Assembly (NCBI GenBank): GCA_025716815.1
Contig: JAIXMN010000001.1
Coordinates: 124,001-188,000, forward strand
Direction of reading: 5' to 3'
DNA from: Dichotomocladium elegans
Taxonomy: Eukaryota > Mucoromycota > Mucoromycetes > Mucorales > Lichtheimiaceae
DNA: 64,000 nucleotides
The notes under the pieces: generated by a model
Database searches by the model: none
The model's input: the letters and a program-made list of their open reading frames with translations, nothing else
Told to the model about the DNA's origin: nothing
Position numbers and translations under genes: made by a program
In this document: positions 35,358 to 46,603 of the stretch, one piece after another
Layout of the letters: every line of letters starts with the position of its first letter
Position numbering within the stretch: position 1 is the stretch's first letter

Positions 35358-36534
35358 AGCATGAGATAACAGCTGCGTAGGAAAGATAGCGACGGACGAG
35401 GAGGAACGGCGTGGGAGACGGTGGAAAGAGGAAAGTAAAAGCCACTGATCCGAGAACGTCCTTCAAATATTCTTTATTCTTCCATTTTGCCTGAACGGAG
35501 AACACTGAAGAACAAATTTTTTGAGTATCTCTTTGGAACATTTGCCCTCTCCAGGTTCTACATGCTAAGAGTTCGTACTCGCAGATCGAACATTTGTTTT
35601 TGCGCAGAAGAAGCATAAAGAATGTCATCAGGTAATGCAAAGAGGAGAACGTCCGTTGATCAATTTCTTTGCTTGACTCTATCCCCCCCTTTCAGGTGAC
35701 ACAGATCGGCCATGCTCACTAGCATCCTTCTGAAGGCTTCTGGTGAATGTCCCTCTCCCTCTTTTCCTCTGGAACAAGTTTTATCTGGATTCTCACGATA
35801 TTCGGTCTCATCTATACTCGCTGAGACTGAGAATCCAGCTGGCATAAAGTTCGGTCTCAAAATGAATTTCATTCACGTACAAAAAGTCGCATGAGTTGTA
35901 CAAAGTTGTTGTATTGATGGATTGACATTCATTAGTCATTGGAAACTGTGCTCTAACTCACCTCCGTTCTCTTCCATGACACATCAAGTACGGGTACGAA
36001 TGGTCAATCTGCAAAGACGAGTAGGTGTTAGATCTCAGTAAAGCAAGTTATTATGATAGTGATTATACCGGATGAGGACATAGAAGAGAGAGAGAGTCGG
36101 GCTGGAGTTCAATGAGGAAGCAGATGTCCAGTATTTATATGAAGTACATATGAAATAGGTTGCCATAAATGGTAACTTTTCCAAGTATGATCTCTCTCCC
36201 CCGTTTCGACCATGGGATGTGCGCAGAGTAGAGATAAACAAGCAAGAGGATGGTTATATTCGAACATAGACGGATCGACTATGAGAAAATCTGGAGGTTG
36301 ACAACACCTTCTTGATACCGTTCTGTTCAATTTTATTGATGTATCGCCTCATTGATTGCAAGGGGTTCCGCGTTTCTTTATCTGCCAATCTAAACGGAGA
36401 AAGATGGATCGGTCCTTTGTTGTTCGCGGGTAGCTTATTTTTGCGATTGGATGGCTTGATGAAAGCAAGCGGATCCACATCCTGAGTGGCAGGCAACTAA
36501 AATGCAGAATTCCCTCTCATGATCCAAAACAGAG
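35358..36534 (-). other. Possible exons of an unassigned minus-strand locus
   Basis: Two more protein-like frames occur here. One is 35872-35660 (70 codons, starts MKFILRPNFMPAGF). The other is 36496-36260 (contains DVDPLAFIKPSNRKNK and SMRRYINKIEQNGIKK, preceded by a TTTTAG acceptor). They are on the same strand as the 34926-35357 frame, but I could not join them in phase. They may be parts of one gene or remnants. Confidence 0.3.
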
Positions 36535-36915
36535 TCTTACCTTTGTCAGTGTAGCCGAGCCTAATGTCTGCGTCCTTTCGCTTGGTGATATGCGCGTCAG
36601 CAAGATCAGGGTTTCCCTTCAGGATAGACTACGCAGATATTCTGTACGAGTACAAATGAATTGAAAAGAATACATTTCCTCAATCAATGACATAGACCAT
36701 AGGCTCAGGGCAGCCATGCCATCAGCGACATGGCCGTGCCATCGTAGTAAACAAAATAGATTGCTCATTTCAGAATGTAAAGGAAAGGGGCAAGGAGCTG
36801 GCTAACGTTTATAGAGAAGCTTTTCTGTGCGACATCTTTCGACGTCCATGCGACATTTGCTTTGTCATCAAGCTTAAAGATTTCTGGAAAATAGTGTACA
36901 ATAATGTTCATATTA
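36535..36915 (-). mobile_element. Fragment of a Tc1/mariner-like element (copy A)
   Basis: On the minus strand, sequence from about 36915 runs TACACTATTTTCCAGAAATC, then GATGACAAAG and AAAGATGTCGCACA. It continues through ACGGCCATGTCGCTGATGG and GGCTGCCCTGA to a segment aligned with the start of the transposase frame. The same words in the same order occur on the plus strand at 51421-51860. Alignment stops near 36535. This is the 5' end of a decayed copy; no transposase remains. Confidence 0.6.
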
Positions 36916-37651
36916 GGATAACAAAGAAAAGATAAAGATGGGTTAGTGCCAGAGTACATGCGTAGCATTATGTGCAACGTTTCTTGCATAACGGCCAAAG
37001 GTCCATCGTTCCTTTTGGACAAGCCGATACGAGGGAAGATGGGTTCCAAGGGAGGGGAAGGTTTAGGTGAGCAATGTGGAAAACACATGTCCATTTCGTG
37101 CAAGAGTACCTTCTGCAGCTGCCACTCTCCGCATGCCGATGCCATCAAAAGAGGCCGGGGGTTGTGGGAGAAAGTATATCCAGAGCGGCGGATCAAATCT
37201 CCCAATCGTAGGTGCCGATAACGATAATCCTATGTCGTGTTTCTGATTGGCCCGATAAGGATGGAAACACCGACTAGAACAAGGACAGCAGCAACGGGAT
37301 CCTCGTTTCTTGCTATCCCATGCTTTCGATGTCCGGTGGGAGCAGCCACATAGACATATGTTAGCCATAGGAGTTACATTGATGATTTACCGCAACAGAA
37401 AGCAAGCAAACGTTTGCAACTGAACCGACGCTGTCACACAATCCAACTGGGACATGGTCATACTCACACTTGCTCATCCATTCGGCCTTCCAACTATTGA
37501 AACCCCGTCGTTTAAATGCACTGGGCTCGTGCCTTTTTTTTTTTTTTTTTTCTTCGTTGGAAAATTTCACAGATATCTTTCACCGCAGGCACAACAGCAT
37601 CACAACCACCACGCCATCCTCTTCCTCCTCCTCTTCCTCCTCCTCCGCTAA
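36916..37651. other. GATA upstream region with unassigned minus-strand frames
   Basis: The plus strand is the promoter and leader of the GATA gene, with an 18-base poly-T at 37534-37551. On the minus strand, frames at 37205-36765 and 37368-37063 overlap each other and share no known motif. I do not call a gene. Confidence 0.4.
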
Positions 37652-38464
37652 ATGGCTGACTCTCTGTTCTCTTCGAGTTCCTTGCTTCCAACGTCCCCTG
37701 CGTTATCCACAGAGGACTTGCTCGACCCCACATTTTTACAAAATCTGCCTGACCTGGGACCGACGATGGACGATATGCTGGCGTTTGATCAGTTCCTCAC
37801 GTTTGATGAGGAACCAAAAATCCAGCAGGCACAGGGACCACCTACCCCACCGCCATCGAGCCCACTCCCCACGTCTCCCATGGCCACTCCATCTGTCCAC
37901 AAGCGACCGGTGCGCCGGCTCGAGTGCTTTAATTGCCATGTAACGAAGACACCCCTCTGGCGTCGCACGCCCGATCGTGCCCACTCGCTCTGCAACGCAT
38001 GTGGTCTTTATTACAAGCAATATAACCAACACCGACCCTTGCACATCCGCCAGAAAACACCCACAAAGAAGCAACAGGCCCAACAGGCCACACTGGCTGC
38101 CACCGCCGCCGTCGCGGCCAGTTTCTTACGACCCTTTCTGCTCGCCGCCCCGCCCGCCGAAGGCTGCTGCTATTCGTGTTACCCATCACCCCAATGCTAT
38201 TGCGGGAACCTGCTTAACAAGATCCCTAAAGTTAGACCCCTGGCAATCCGTAAGCGCCCCTTGGAGGAGGAAGAGGATGGCTGTGACAATTCCCAGCTCA
38301 AGCAGAGCCATATATTGAGCCCGGAGATGGACGACATGCGATTCAAGATTCTTCTTAGTACAATGAATTCTCAGCAAATGCACGGCTTCCTGGAGATGCT
38401 CGAGCGTCGTTGCAAGGCCGTACGCGATGCTTTGCGGGATGAGCAGCCAAACGCTGCCCAATAG
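37652..38464 (+). CDS. GATA-type zinc finger transcription factor
   Basis: Single-exon gene of 270 residues. It has one GATA finger at about residues 91-116, CX2CX18CX2[19 protein letters not shown] then [11 protein letters not shown], followed by a basic tail ([13 protein letters not shown]). The 18-residue loop is the common fungal type-IVa spacing (17 in the animal-like type). The N-terminus has acidic and hydrophobic patches plus a Pro-rich run ([14 protein letters not shown]), suggesting activation. The C-terminus has a second Cys-rich patch ([16 protein letters not shown]) of unknown role and ends with a charged helix ([17 protein letters not shown]). Fungal GATA factors regulate nitrogen use, iron uptake or light response; with one finger and this short length the process cannot be assigned. 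Confidence 0.94.
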   Translation: MADSLFSSSSLLPTSPALSTEDLLDPTFLQNLPDLGPTMDDMLAFDQFLTFDEEPKIQQAQGPPTPPPSSPLPTSPMATPSVHKRPVRRLECFNCHVTKTPLWRRTPDRAHSLCNACGLYYKQYNQHRPLHIRQKTPTKKQQAQQATLAATAAVAASFLRPFLLAAPPAEGCCYSCYPSPQCYCGNLLNKIPKVRPLAIRKRPLEEEEDGCDNSQLKQSHILSPEMDDMRFKILLSTMNSQQMHGFLEMLERRCKAVRDALRDEQPNAAQ

Positions 38465-39197
38465 GCTACGTACACATCCTGCTCTTTCAAGCTTTTTTTT
38501 TTTACCCATTAATTTTTTTTTCGTCTCTTCCCCTTTTTCCAACCCCTCCCCATCCATTTTTTTTTCTTATTATCCTTGTATACTTTTTCTACCTTTCTTC
38601 TTGTAAATGTTTCAACACATCATTTATGTTCCTATACTAACATCTTCCTGTATTTACCAAAACTATACCGAATTCAACAATTCAACAGCATGACCATCAT
38701 TAAAAGACTACTCGTATTTTTTTTTTCTTATATATTTCTCTGCCCTCACCCCCGCTCATTAGCCAAATTAGGACCGGAGTCTCGTGATTAGACGTGTGGT
38801 AACATAACGCTGCTTCACTTTTATTTTGTTTGCAAACGCAAGCTTTCATATCCATTAGAATACGAAAGCGAAAGGAGCGGCCAATGTTTGGGAGAAAGGA
38901 TAGAGCCACATGGTAGGGGTGGGGGTCATTGAGCCAAGAAGGGAGAAGGGGGGGGGAAATTATCTGCGCGTAAAGACCGCTCATGTAACGATATCCAAAG
39001 AAATCTGTCTCAGATTGCGTGATATTCTGGGTGACCCCGGGGTATTTACAGTACGCACAATAAACAATACCAAAGATAAAACTGCAAAAGAACGCATTCT
39101 TTTTTACTTGAAATTTACAATTAGAAAACAAAAAATGCTATGTTCATGTTTTGTATAGGTAGACATCGTCTGTAGATAATAAAAGGGAAACTTGGTT
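38465..39197. other. Convergent 3' flanks of GATA gene and PMA1
   Basis: T-rich and A-rich 3' UTR sequence of two convergent genes, with no further feature seen. Confidence 0.5.
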
Positions 39198-42100
39198 TTA
39201 CGAGGAGTTCAGAACACGAGCAGCTTGGCTGGTCTGAGCAGAGGAGAAACGACGCATCTCCTTCTGGTCCATGCTCATCTTCTTGTTCATGTTCAAGAGA
39301 CGAGAACCAAAGTTGCGAGGACGCTCGAGGGACTTGAGCGACTTGGTGCGGTTGGCATAATAGCGGCCAGAGCCCGAGCCAGAAACAGCAGACGCGCGAC
39401 GGGAACCAGGACCGGACATGGGAGTCTTGTTCTCGGCGAGGGTGTTTCTGGGAGTGAAGATGAACTGCATACCGAACTTGCACAAATCCATGGGCACAAA
39501 CCAGATGAAGTTCCAGATCCAGACAATACCGGCCCAGTCCCAGCCACAACCGCGCATGTAAGTAAAGCCCCAGTTAGCATAGACTGCAATGAACGTGGCA
39601 ACAAGCTGGGCAACGACGAAGGCACACATGAGGTACACAGAGGGTCGCTCCATGAAGAACCAAGAACGCGAACGGGTAATGAAAATCAGAGCCTGGGAAA
39701 TGGTCGAAACCTGAAGGTAGATGATCGAGTGATAGATGTAGTCGTTGACGTCCTCGGGAAGTTCAACACCAAACTTATCGTGGAAGAAAGTGGTATGGAA
39801 CATGACCTTAGCGAAAGCTAGGGTGGAGGCAGCCTGGTAAAGACCATAGACGATGGCATAGCAGAAAATCTCCTTCAAGTTCCAGGCATCGGGATAGGGC
39901 GAGGGCTTGACACGATCCGTCGAGATAGTCATGATAGTACCATCGTTCAGCACGGCGACAATAAGAACGGGGAAGGGAGGGAAATCGTGTTCGAACGCAA
40001 AGCAGAGAATAGCGAAGCCAACGACAACACGGATGGTGATCGAACAGGCATAGATAGCATAGTTGCGCATACGCTGGAAAATCTGGCGGGAGCCGATGAT
40101 GGCCTCGACAATGACAGAGAGACCGGGCTCGGTCAAGACGATATCAGCTGCAGAACGGGCGGCATCAGAGGCATCAGCAACAGCAACACCAACGTTGGCC
40201 TTCGAAAGCGCGGGAGCATCGTTAACACCATCACCAGTCATGGCAGTCATGTGTCCGAGGTTCTGGAGACGTTCGACAATCTCGTACTTGTGCTCGGGAT
40301 AGACACCAGCGAAACCGTCAGCCTGGAGGATCATGTCGTCGATAGAAGTATAGCCGGAGCCAGCAGGAGGACCATCCTTGAGAGTCTTTGACAAGAACAT
40401 GTTGTCGCCCATACCAAGACGGCGACCGGTTTCTTTGGCAATAGCGAGCTGATCACCAGTAATCATCTTCACCTGGACACCAAGTGCAATAGAGCGGTCG
40501 ATAGTCTCCTTGGTGTCAGAGCGTGGGGGATCGTAAATGGGAAGCAGACCGATGAGACGGAAACCTTTGCCTTCACCTTCGACTTCGCCAGAAGGAACTT
40601 CGTCAACAGCAACAGCCAAAGCACGCAGACCACGACGAGCAAACTCATCAACATCGTCGTTGAGGGCCTTGATTTGTTCCTCGGTCTTGTCGCGACTGCA
40701 AAGATCAAGGATAGTATGGGACATACCCTTGGTGACACGGAGGACAGCACCAGTGTCGAGCTGCTTGTACGTAATTTCAGTGCGCTTTACGACAGGGTTG
40801 AAGGGCTTGAACTCGAGTTCCTCAATACCCTCACGGGCAAGCTTGGGATCGGGAAGGGAGTTGACAATGCAGAAATCAATAGCATCCTGGTTCTCAGTAC
40901 GACTGGCATAGGCAGAGAGAAGAATGATCTGATCGCCATCGTACTCGGCGTACGTCTTGATGGTAGGCTTGTCAACAATAAGCTTGTTCAAGGTAAGGGT
41001 GCCGGTCTTATCTGAGCACAGAATGGTGACTGCAGCCATTTCCTCGATGGCAGTAATACGGGTGACAATAGCCTTATGCTCTGCAAGCTGCTTTGCACCA
41101 ATAGCCAAGGTGACCGAAAGGACAGTAGGCCTGATTGGTGGAGAGTCAGATTAATACACCGCCAAACAGAAAAAAATTTTATAGCTTACATGGCAATCGG
41201 GATACCACCAATCAGCAAGACAAGCAAATTGTCAATACCACGGCGGTAGCTGTAGTGGAAAGCAGGATACATCACGAGAATCTCAACGACAACAAAGAGA
41301 CCGATGGAGATCAAGCAGAAGTTACCAATCTTGGTCAAAATCGTCTGCAAGTGACCAACATCATCGCCAGCCTCGCCGACGAGCTTAGCAGCACGACCGA
41401 AGAAAGTGTTGATACCAGTACCAGTGACGACGGCCTCGGCTTCACCTTGTTTGACAGTAGAACCTGAGAAAATTTCATCGCCGGCTTCCTTGCCAACGGG
41501 CAAGGATTCACCAGTCAAGGCTGCCTGATCGATAGAAACTTGACCGTGCGCCTAAATTATGACCGAGATGTGGTGAGATTTCGAATAGACAGTCCTTAAG
41601 AGCACATGTTTTTGTTTAAAACTTACAGCAAGAAGACGACCATCAGCAGGGACAACATCGCCCAACTTGATGGCGATAACATCACCGGGAACAAGTTCGC
41701 CAGCTTCCATGGTCTTCCATTCGCCATCACGCTTGACCTTACACTCGGGTGCCAAGGACTCCATAAGAGCCTTAACGGCGTTACCGGCCTGACGTTCTTC
41801 GTAGAAACCAATCAAAGAGTTTGCCAACAACAAGAGGACGATACCGACGAAATCAGGGTAATCTGGGGGACGGTGCTCGCCGTTTGCGAGGGCAATAGAG
41901 ACGATGGCGGCCATTTCCATAACCCATGAAAGAGGGTTCCACATGAAACTCAAGAATTGAAGGAAGGGGTTCTGTTCCTTTTGCTCGAGTTTGTTGGGGC
42001 CGAATTTCTCGATACGACGAGCAGCCTCCTCTGACGATAGACCGTCCTTGCTAGTCCTAAAGACAGAGATAGAGTTGATTAAAAAGGAGAGCTTCGTTAA

Positions 42101-42287
42101 GGGACTCCGGCAAAGGAGCCAAAAGCACTTCAACGTACTGCAAAAGGGTCAAAACATCGCCCTGTTCCATAGTGGACAGGTCGAATTTGTCCTTGTCGTA
42201 GAGCTCCTCAACGGTAAGCGACTGGATATTACCGTTGATCTGCTGAGGTTTGCTGGTTGATTCGGGCTGTTCAGTTTTCTCAGCCAT
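39198..42287 (-). CDS. PMA1: Plasma-membrane H+-ATPase (P3A P-type ATPase)
   Basis: Exons 42287-42139, 42056-41627, 41551-41190 and 41130-39198 give 957 residues. The protein has the N-terminal cation-ATPase domain ([19 protein letters not shown]), transmembrane pairs, the actuator motif AALTGES, the phosphorylation site CSDKTGTLT, the nucleotide-binding region, the hinge [15 protein letters not shown] and about ten membrane helices. The C-terminus ([33 protein letters not shown]) is the regulatory tail, phosphorylated in yeast Pma1 during glucose activation. The pump uses ATP to export protons, setting membrane potential and pH for nutrient uptake. Coding sequence is strongly biased (preferred codons), as expected of a very highly expressed gene. 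A TATAAATA box lies about 190 bases upstream of the start. Confidence 0.98.
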
Positions 42288-42476
42288 GGCTCAAAGCGGA
42301 TGAGTGGAAGGAGGATGAGAGGAGTGGTGGGAGAAGCAAATATAAGCTTGCTGGATGAAAAGATGCGGAATCGGTGGGGGGAAAGAAGGGAAAAAGAAGT
42401 CTATAAACCTCAACAACAAATATGTCAAGAAAAACAAAAAAATCAAAAAGTGATGACCTCCGTCCGGATCGAGCGC

Positions 42477-42484
42477 TATTTATA
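42477..42484 (-). promoter_or_regulatory. PMA1: TATA box of PMA1
   Basis: TATAAATA on the minus strand, 190 bases 5' of the start codon at 42287. Sequence and position fit a strong core promoter of a highly expressed gene. Confidence 0.6.
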
Positions 42485-43620
42485 CTCATTGGGCTCCCGA
42501 AAAAAGTAGGAGATTGGATCACAGAACTCAGCAAAACCAGCAAAAAGGGGGTGGAAGAGGAACTGAAATCGGAAACCCTTTTCGCTCTTCCAAAAGGGGA
42601 TGCTTACTTTTTCTTCGTCCATCTATCCTTGAAGCGCCGATGTAAAGCGCACCAATAACGCAATCGACTACGATCTCTTCCTGTAGCCCTAGTCCCTGTT
42701 CTTAGAGGATCCCTGCCCGCAATTTGCCGCCGCCCCACACACTCAACATCCCGGTTGCCGCACGGTCTCTAGTTTCCGTCGTCATCTGTGCCTTCAGCTC
42801 TCCTTTGTCTCTAGCCTGCCGTGCTTTAGACCGGCAAACCTGAGAGTACGCATCTACCATTGTCGCTTCTGACTCCAAATGGTCAAGAGGCGTGTGATTT
42901 GCAAACAATACAATTCATTTTATAGGTGTTTTCATTCATTCTTTAATTCCGCACCCCATCCCCAAACCACACGTAGCCTCTCGCTCTCTTTATTCTCATC
43001 CTTTTGGTCTATCCTTCATTCTGAGCTTTTCAGATGGCTGAATTCTATGAATATGCCAATCTTCAGCTTTGGGGGAAAATGAACCCAGGATGGTTGTCTC
43101 AATATCTCTATGGAATCACATTGTTGGTTGAATATGCATTGTTATGCAACGTTTAATGCTGTACAGCGAACACAAACACAAGTACAAGCACAAGTACAAG
43201 CACAAGCACAAGCACAAGCACAAACACAAGCACAAGCACAAGCACATCATCTACCGTATTGGAACCTTACTAAGTGTTTATTTGGGTATTTATGACGCTG
43301 CTCTTTTAATCACTTTTTGGCGTTAATATCATCAGGTGCCCGGCGGAGACGGGGGTTCCTTTGTTGTTGAGAGTCTAAAAAACGATTTCCCAGATGACGT
43401 CGATTGTTGCCTTGACCACAACCCATTTTTTTCGAATTTGTTTCATATCAACGAATAGCCTTTCCGCCTCGCCCCCGACATGTTACGAAATTTTTCTTGA
43501 ACCCGAAATGTGACCTCTCCCCGGCCCACGTGGCCGGAGAGCGGAATTCTGTCAATCACCTTCTGTGTCACCAGTCTTATTGGTAGGCGCTCTGATACCT
43601 CTGATATACTAAAGAAATTG
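42485..43620. other. Upstream regions of PMA1 and the queuosine-salvage gene
   Basis: Shared upstream DNA of two divergent genes. No gene is supported. It contains a hexanucleotide repeat at about 43168-43246. Confidence 0.5.
43168..43246. repeat. Hexanucleotide repeat (CACAAG)n
   Basis: About 13 imperfect copies of CACAAG or a CACAAA/TACAAG variant. The repeat keeps two frames open by chance, which produces apparent His/Lys- and Gln/Ala-rich ORFs. Confidence 0.9.
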
Positions 43621-45259
43621 ATGTCTGTCTTGGAGAGCGCTAAGTTTATTGCAGAGGTACCCTTCGGAACCAAAACAGACGTAAAGAAATATGTTGACTA
43701 TTGTATATAGCATAGTCAAGATGTTCGCATTGTTCCCGAGGCCATCGAGCGCGCGGCGAAATCGGTAATGGGGGATGGGCACGCGTGTGTTTCCATCAAG
43801 ACTCATGATTTTGATTAGATACTTGAGAATATGAAGGCTCGCCAATACAGCACCAAAACTTGGAACGAGCATCCTCTGCAGCCTCAACAACGAGACGAGA
43901 GCACTGTTGACTGGTATGTTCTGCCCTTGACTGTTTGTCCTTAGGCGCGTGTCTGGCTATCAAAAGAGGAAGCTCAGCCACGGTCTTTCGTTTAGGATCT
44001 TTCTGGTTGACGTGCTCAATTTTTCTTTTTGGAGCGATCTGGACGACGGACGGGCCCCCCATGCCGATCGTTACACTGTGGTTTTTGACGATAAACCCTA
44101 CACGGGCTACTGGTCCTTATGTGCCGCCATCAATCGTGCCCTTGCCAACGGTATACCCATCACGAGTCCCGCCTACTATGCACACGCGTCTCCGGAGGAA
44201 TTCAAATCCATTTTTGCTTCGGCTACCGCTGAGCCCATTCCGATGTTTGATCAACGCGTGTCGGTTATTCACGAAGCCGGTCAAATTCTTCTTGATGTAA
44301 GCTCTTGCATTCCTGATTAGCGGGAGAAACGGAGGGAAATTAGCTAATCAAGAAAACACATCGCCCTATTCTCTTATCGGATTAACGGTGTTAGAAATTT
44401 GGCGGGTCTTTCGTTAATTGCATTCGGCAGGCAAACTCGTCCGCGTCTACACTACTGCGACTGCTTATAGACAACTTCCCATCTTTCCGAGACATCCATA
44501 TATTTAAAGGTCGAGAAGGTAATGCTCATCTAGCTAGATGATGTTGTAATGGTGGGAGCTCTGATGAAGCACTTTCATTTACTCGCCCACTACAATTTCC
44601 CAATTTAGTTTACTTTCTGAAACGTGCCCAAATTCTAATTGCCGATTTATGGTGAGAATGAAAAAGCCTCAATTGGACTGGCATGGTTGTAATGGTTATT
44701 CTCCTCTAGGGCATGTTTCGATGGCCAGAGTTACGGCCAGTTCCATGACATTGACAATATCACCATGTTTGCAGATTATCGGTATGTTCGTTTACTTACC
44801 ATGTGGACAGTCGCAATGGCCCTCTAACGCCTCTCTGTCCTTACCACATGTCGCGCTAACTGATATTTCACTCTCCACTCACTGCAAAAAACAACAACAG
44901 TGTTCCGCAGGTAATACGTGTTTATGTGTACAGGATATGTCTATGTCACTCACACAATTTATGACATCATCCTCAATACACAACAGGCCCTTTGTCATCT
45001 CGGCGTGTTGGAGTATTCTTCTTCTCTGATGGATAAGCTTATAAAGGGCGAAATCATTGCCTCCGGTTCTCGCGATGAGATTGAAATCCGAGGCAACTCT
45101 ATTTGGGTCGTCGAGCTCATCATTCGTCAGATTAAAAAGATCGACCCGGAACAGCCGATTAACGCAATTCTTGTTGATTTTTACGTCTGGGACACAGCAA
45201 AGGAATTACAAGATCAGATGGCCGTCCCAACCCACCGCACGCGTAGTATTTACTACTAG
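43621..45259 (+). CDS. QNG1: Queuosine 5'-phosphate N-glycosylase (DUF2419, queuosine salvage)
   Basis: Nine exons (43621-43656, 43711-43764, 43819-43913, 43996-44296, 44395-44518, 44609-44651, 44710-44781, 44901-44910 and 44987-45259) total exactly 336 codons. Family landmarks are SVLESAKFIAE at the N-terminus, FLVDVLNFSFWSD, KPYTGYWSLCAAINRAL, RVSVIHEAGQILLDKFGGSF, LLIDNFPSFRD, VYFLKRAQILIADLW, DIDNITMFADYRVPQ and DEIEIRGNSIWVVELI. The enzyme releases queuine base from queuosine 5'-phosphate so that it can be inserted into tRNA; fungi cannot make queuine and must salvage it. Exon 8 has only 10 bases yet encodes the conserved VPQ motif. Splicing is supported by exact phase and by the conserved motifs across every junction. 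Confidence 0.94.
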
Positions 45260-46312
45260 ATAAAAATCCATGCAGATTGACGGGATATGCGGGACTTGTG
45301 CTCGCATAGCTCCGAGAGAGCTTTCGCGAAAAAAAAAAGTTTAACAAATAAAAACCACCTGATCAGATAACAATATACACGCCATAGCCTATCATTCTTA
45401 TAGAGTTATATTATTGATTTTTTTCCTGTTGTCGCAAGTGATATTAGACATGATGTTTGAAAACGTAGGATAGATAACATCAGCTGTCAGCGCTTAATGG
45501 CAATTGGATATCCCTTTTGCGATAGCAATATGCCAAAGATGGTAAAATTCCCATAGATCGGTTAAATGTTTGCAAAGTGACTCGGCAGATTGCCTGTTTC
45601 GTCTGCAACGTAGCATTTAAAGGCGTGTTTAACATATTACCGATGGCATTGGGACGGGCCGGCTGAAGAGGGAAAACCTTTATACGTTTTCAGCATTTTT
45701 ATTATTCCGAAGTCATGACGAATCAAGGGGCTGGCGGGAATCAGAGAAATGTAACGCTGAATATGCCCATTGAATGAAGTTTGTTCTAAGATGTATAATG
45801 CTTAGCGATTTACATTTGGTAATTGATCTATAGATGAAAGTATGTTTTTTTTTTATCATACACACTTCATTGTTATCAATTTTAGTCCATGGGTAATCAT
45901 ATCTGCAGATGCTGCTCACGCATATCGGTTAAGCGTATATCTCAAATTTAGCGGAGAACGCCTTATGGTTATTCCGCCCCCGTTGATCCGTAGAAAACAT
46001 ATTGCGAGATAACAAACGCAATCCAAATGGCTTTGCGTCCACTTAAAAAAGCCAATCGGACGATCTTTGTGTGATGGTCAGTATCCCGTGTGTCACTCTG
46101 CTATGTCTTTGTTTCATTCTTCTTTACTTCCAAATGGGTAATTGTAAATCCGAAAGGGATGATGAGATACTTCCCAGCACCCCCCAGTTCCAGTGATGGA
46201 TCGTATCAGCATGTGTTCTCTTCATTAATAACAAACAAAGAATAATCAAGCTACGGAAATAGCAATGTTATTCCTGATATCGAACGACTGGGTAGTAAAA
46301 ATTTAGGCTTCC
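45260..46312. other. AT-rich intergenic stretch
   Basis: I found no supportable gene, RNA or repeat unit here. Confidence 0.5.
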
Positions 46313-46603
46313 TTAATGGAGTCCGTGGCCATTGTGATCCTTGTGGTCCTTGTAGTCATTGTGATCCTTGTGGTTCTTGTGGTCATAGTGGTCATAGTGA
46401 TAATCATGGTGATCGTTCTCATAACCACCATGATCGCGTCTAGTATATGCGGACAACCGGCGGGCCATCTCCTGGTTGTAACAATGGTAGTAGCAGTCGA
46501 CATAGGATGTCTCAAGAGAAGCCAGGACCATCGAACAAAGAAGGAAGCCGGATAGGGCGGCGTATAGAGTCTGAGGACGAACAAAGAGAAGCATGGCAAG
46601 CAT
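46313..46603 (-). CDS. Small His/Asp-rich putative secreted or membrane protein
   Basis: A 96-codon frame starting at ATG 46603. Residues 12-30 are hydrophobic (LYAALSGFLLCSMVLA), resembling a signal peptide or single membrane anchor. Next come two Cys (DCYYHCYN). The last ~38 residues are almost entirely His, Asp, Asn, Tyr and Lys in loose repeats (NDHHDYHYDHYDHKNHKDHN, then KDHKDHNGHG). Such His-rich tails bind Zn, Cu or Ni in known proteins; that role is inferred here. I do not recognise the family. The simple repeat could have arisen by slippage, and an overlapping frame (46617-46303) is also open, so the call needs transcript support. The signal-peptide-like start and clean stop favour this frame. 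Confidence 0.5.
   Translation of the reverse strand: MLAMLLFVRPQTLYAALSGFLLCSMVLASLETSYVDCYYHCYNQEMARRLSAYTRRDHGGYENDHHDYHYDHYDHKNHKDHNDYKDHKDHNGHGLH

Noticed and set aside
43110..43326. Gln/Ala- and His/Lys-repeat ORFs
   Set aside because: They are the translated hexanucleotide repeat in two frames, not genes.
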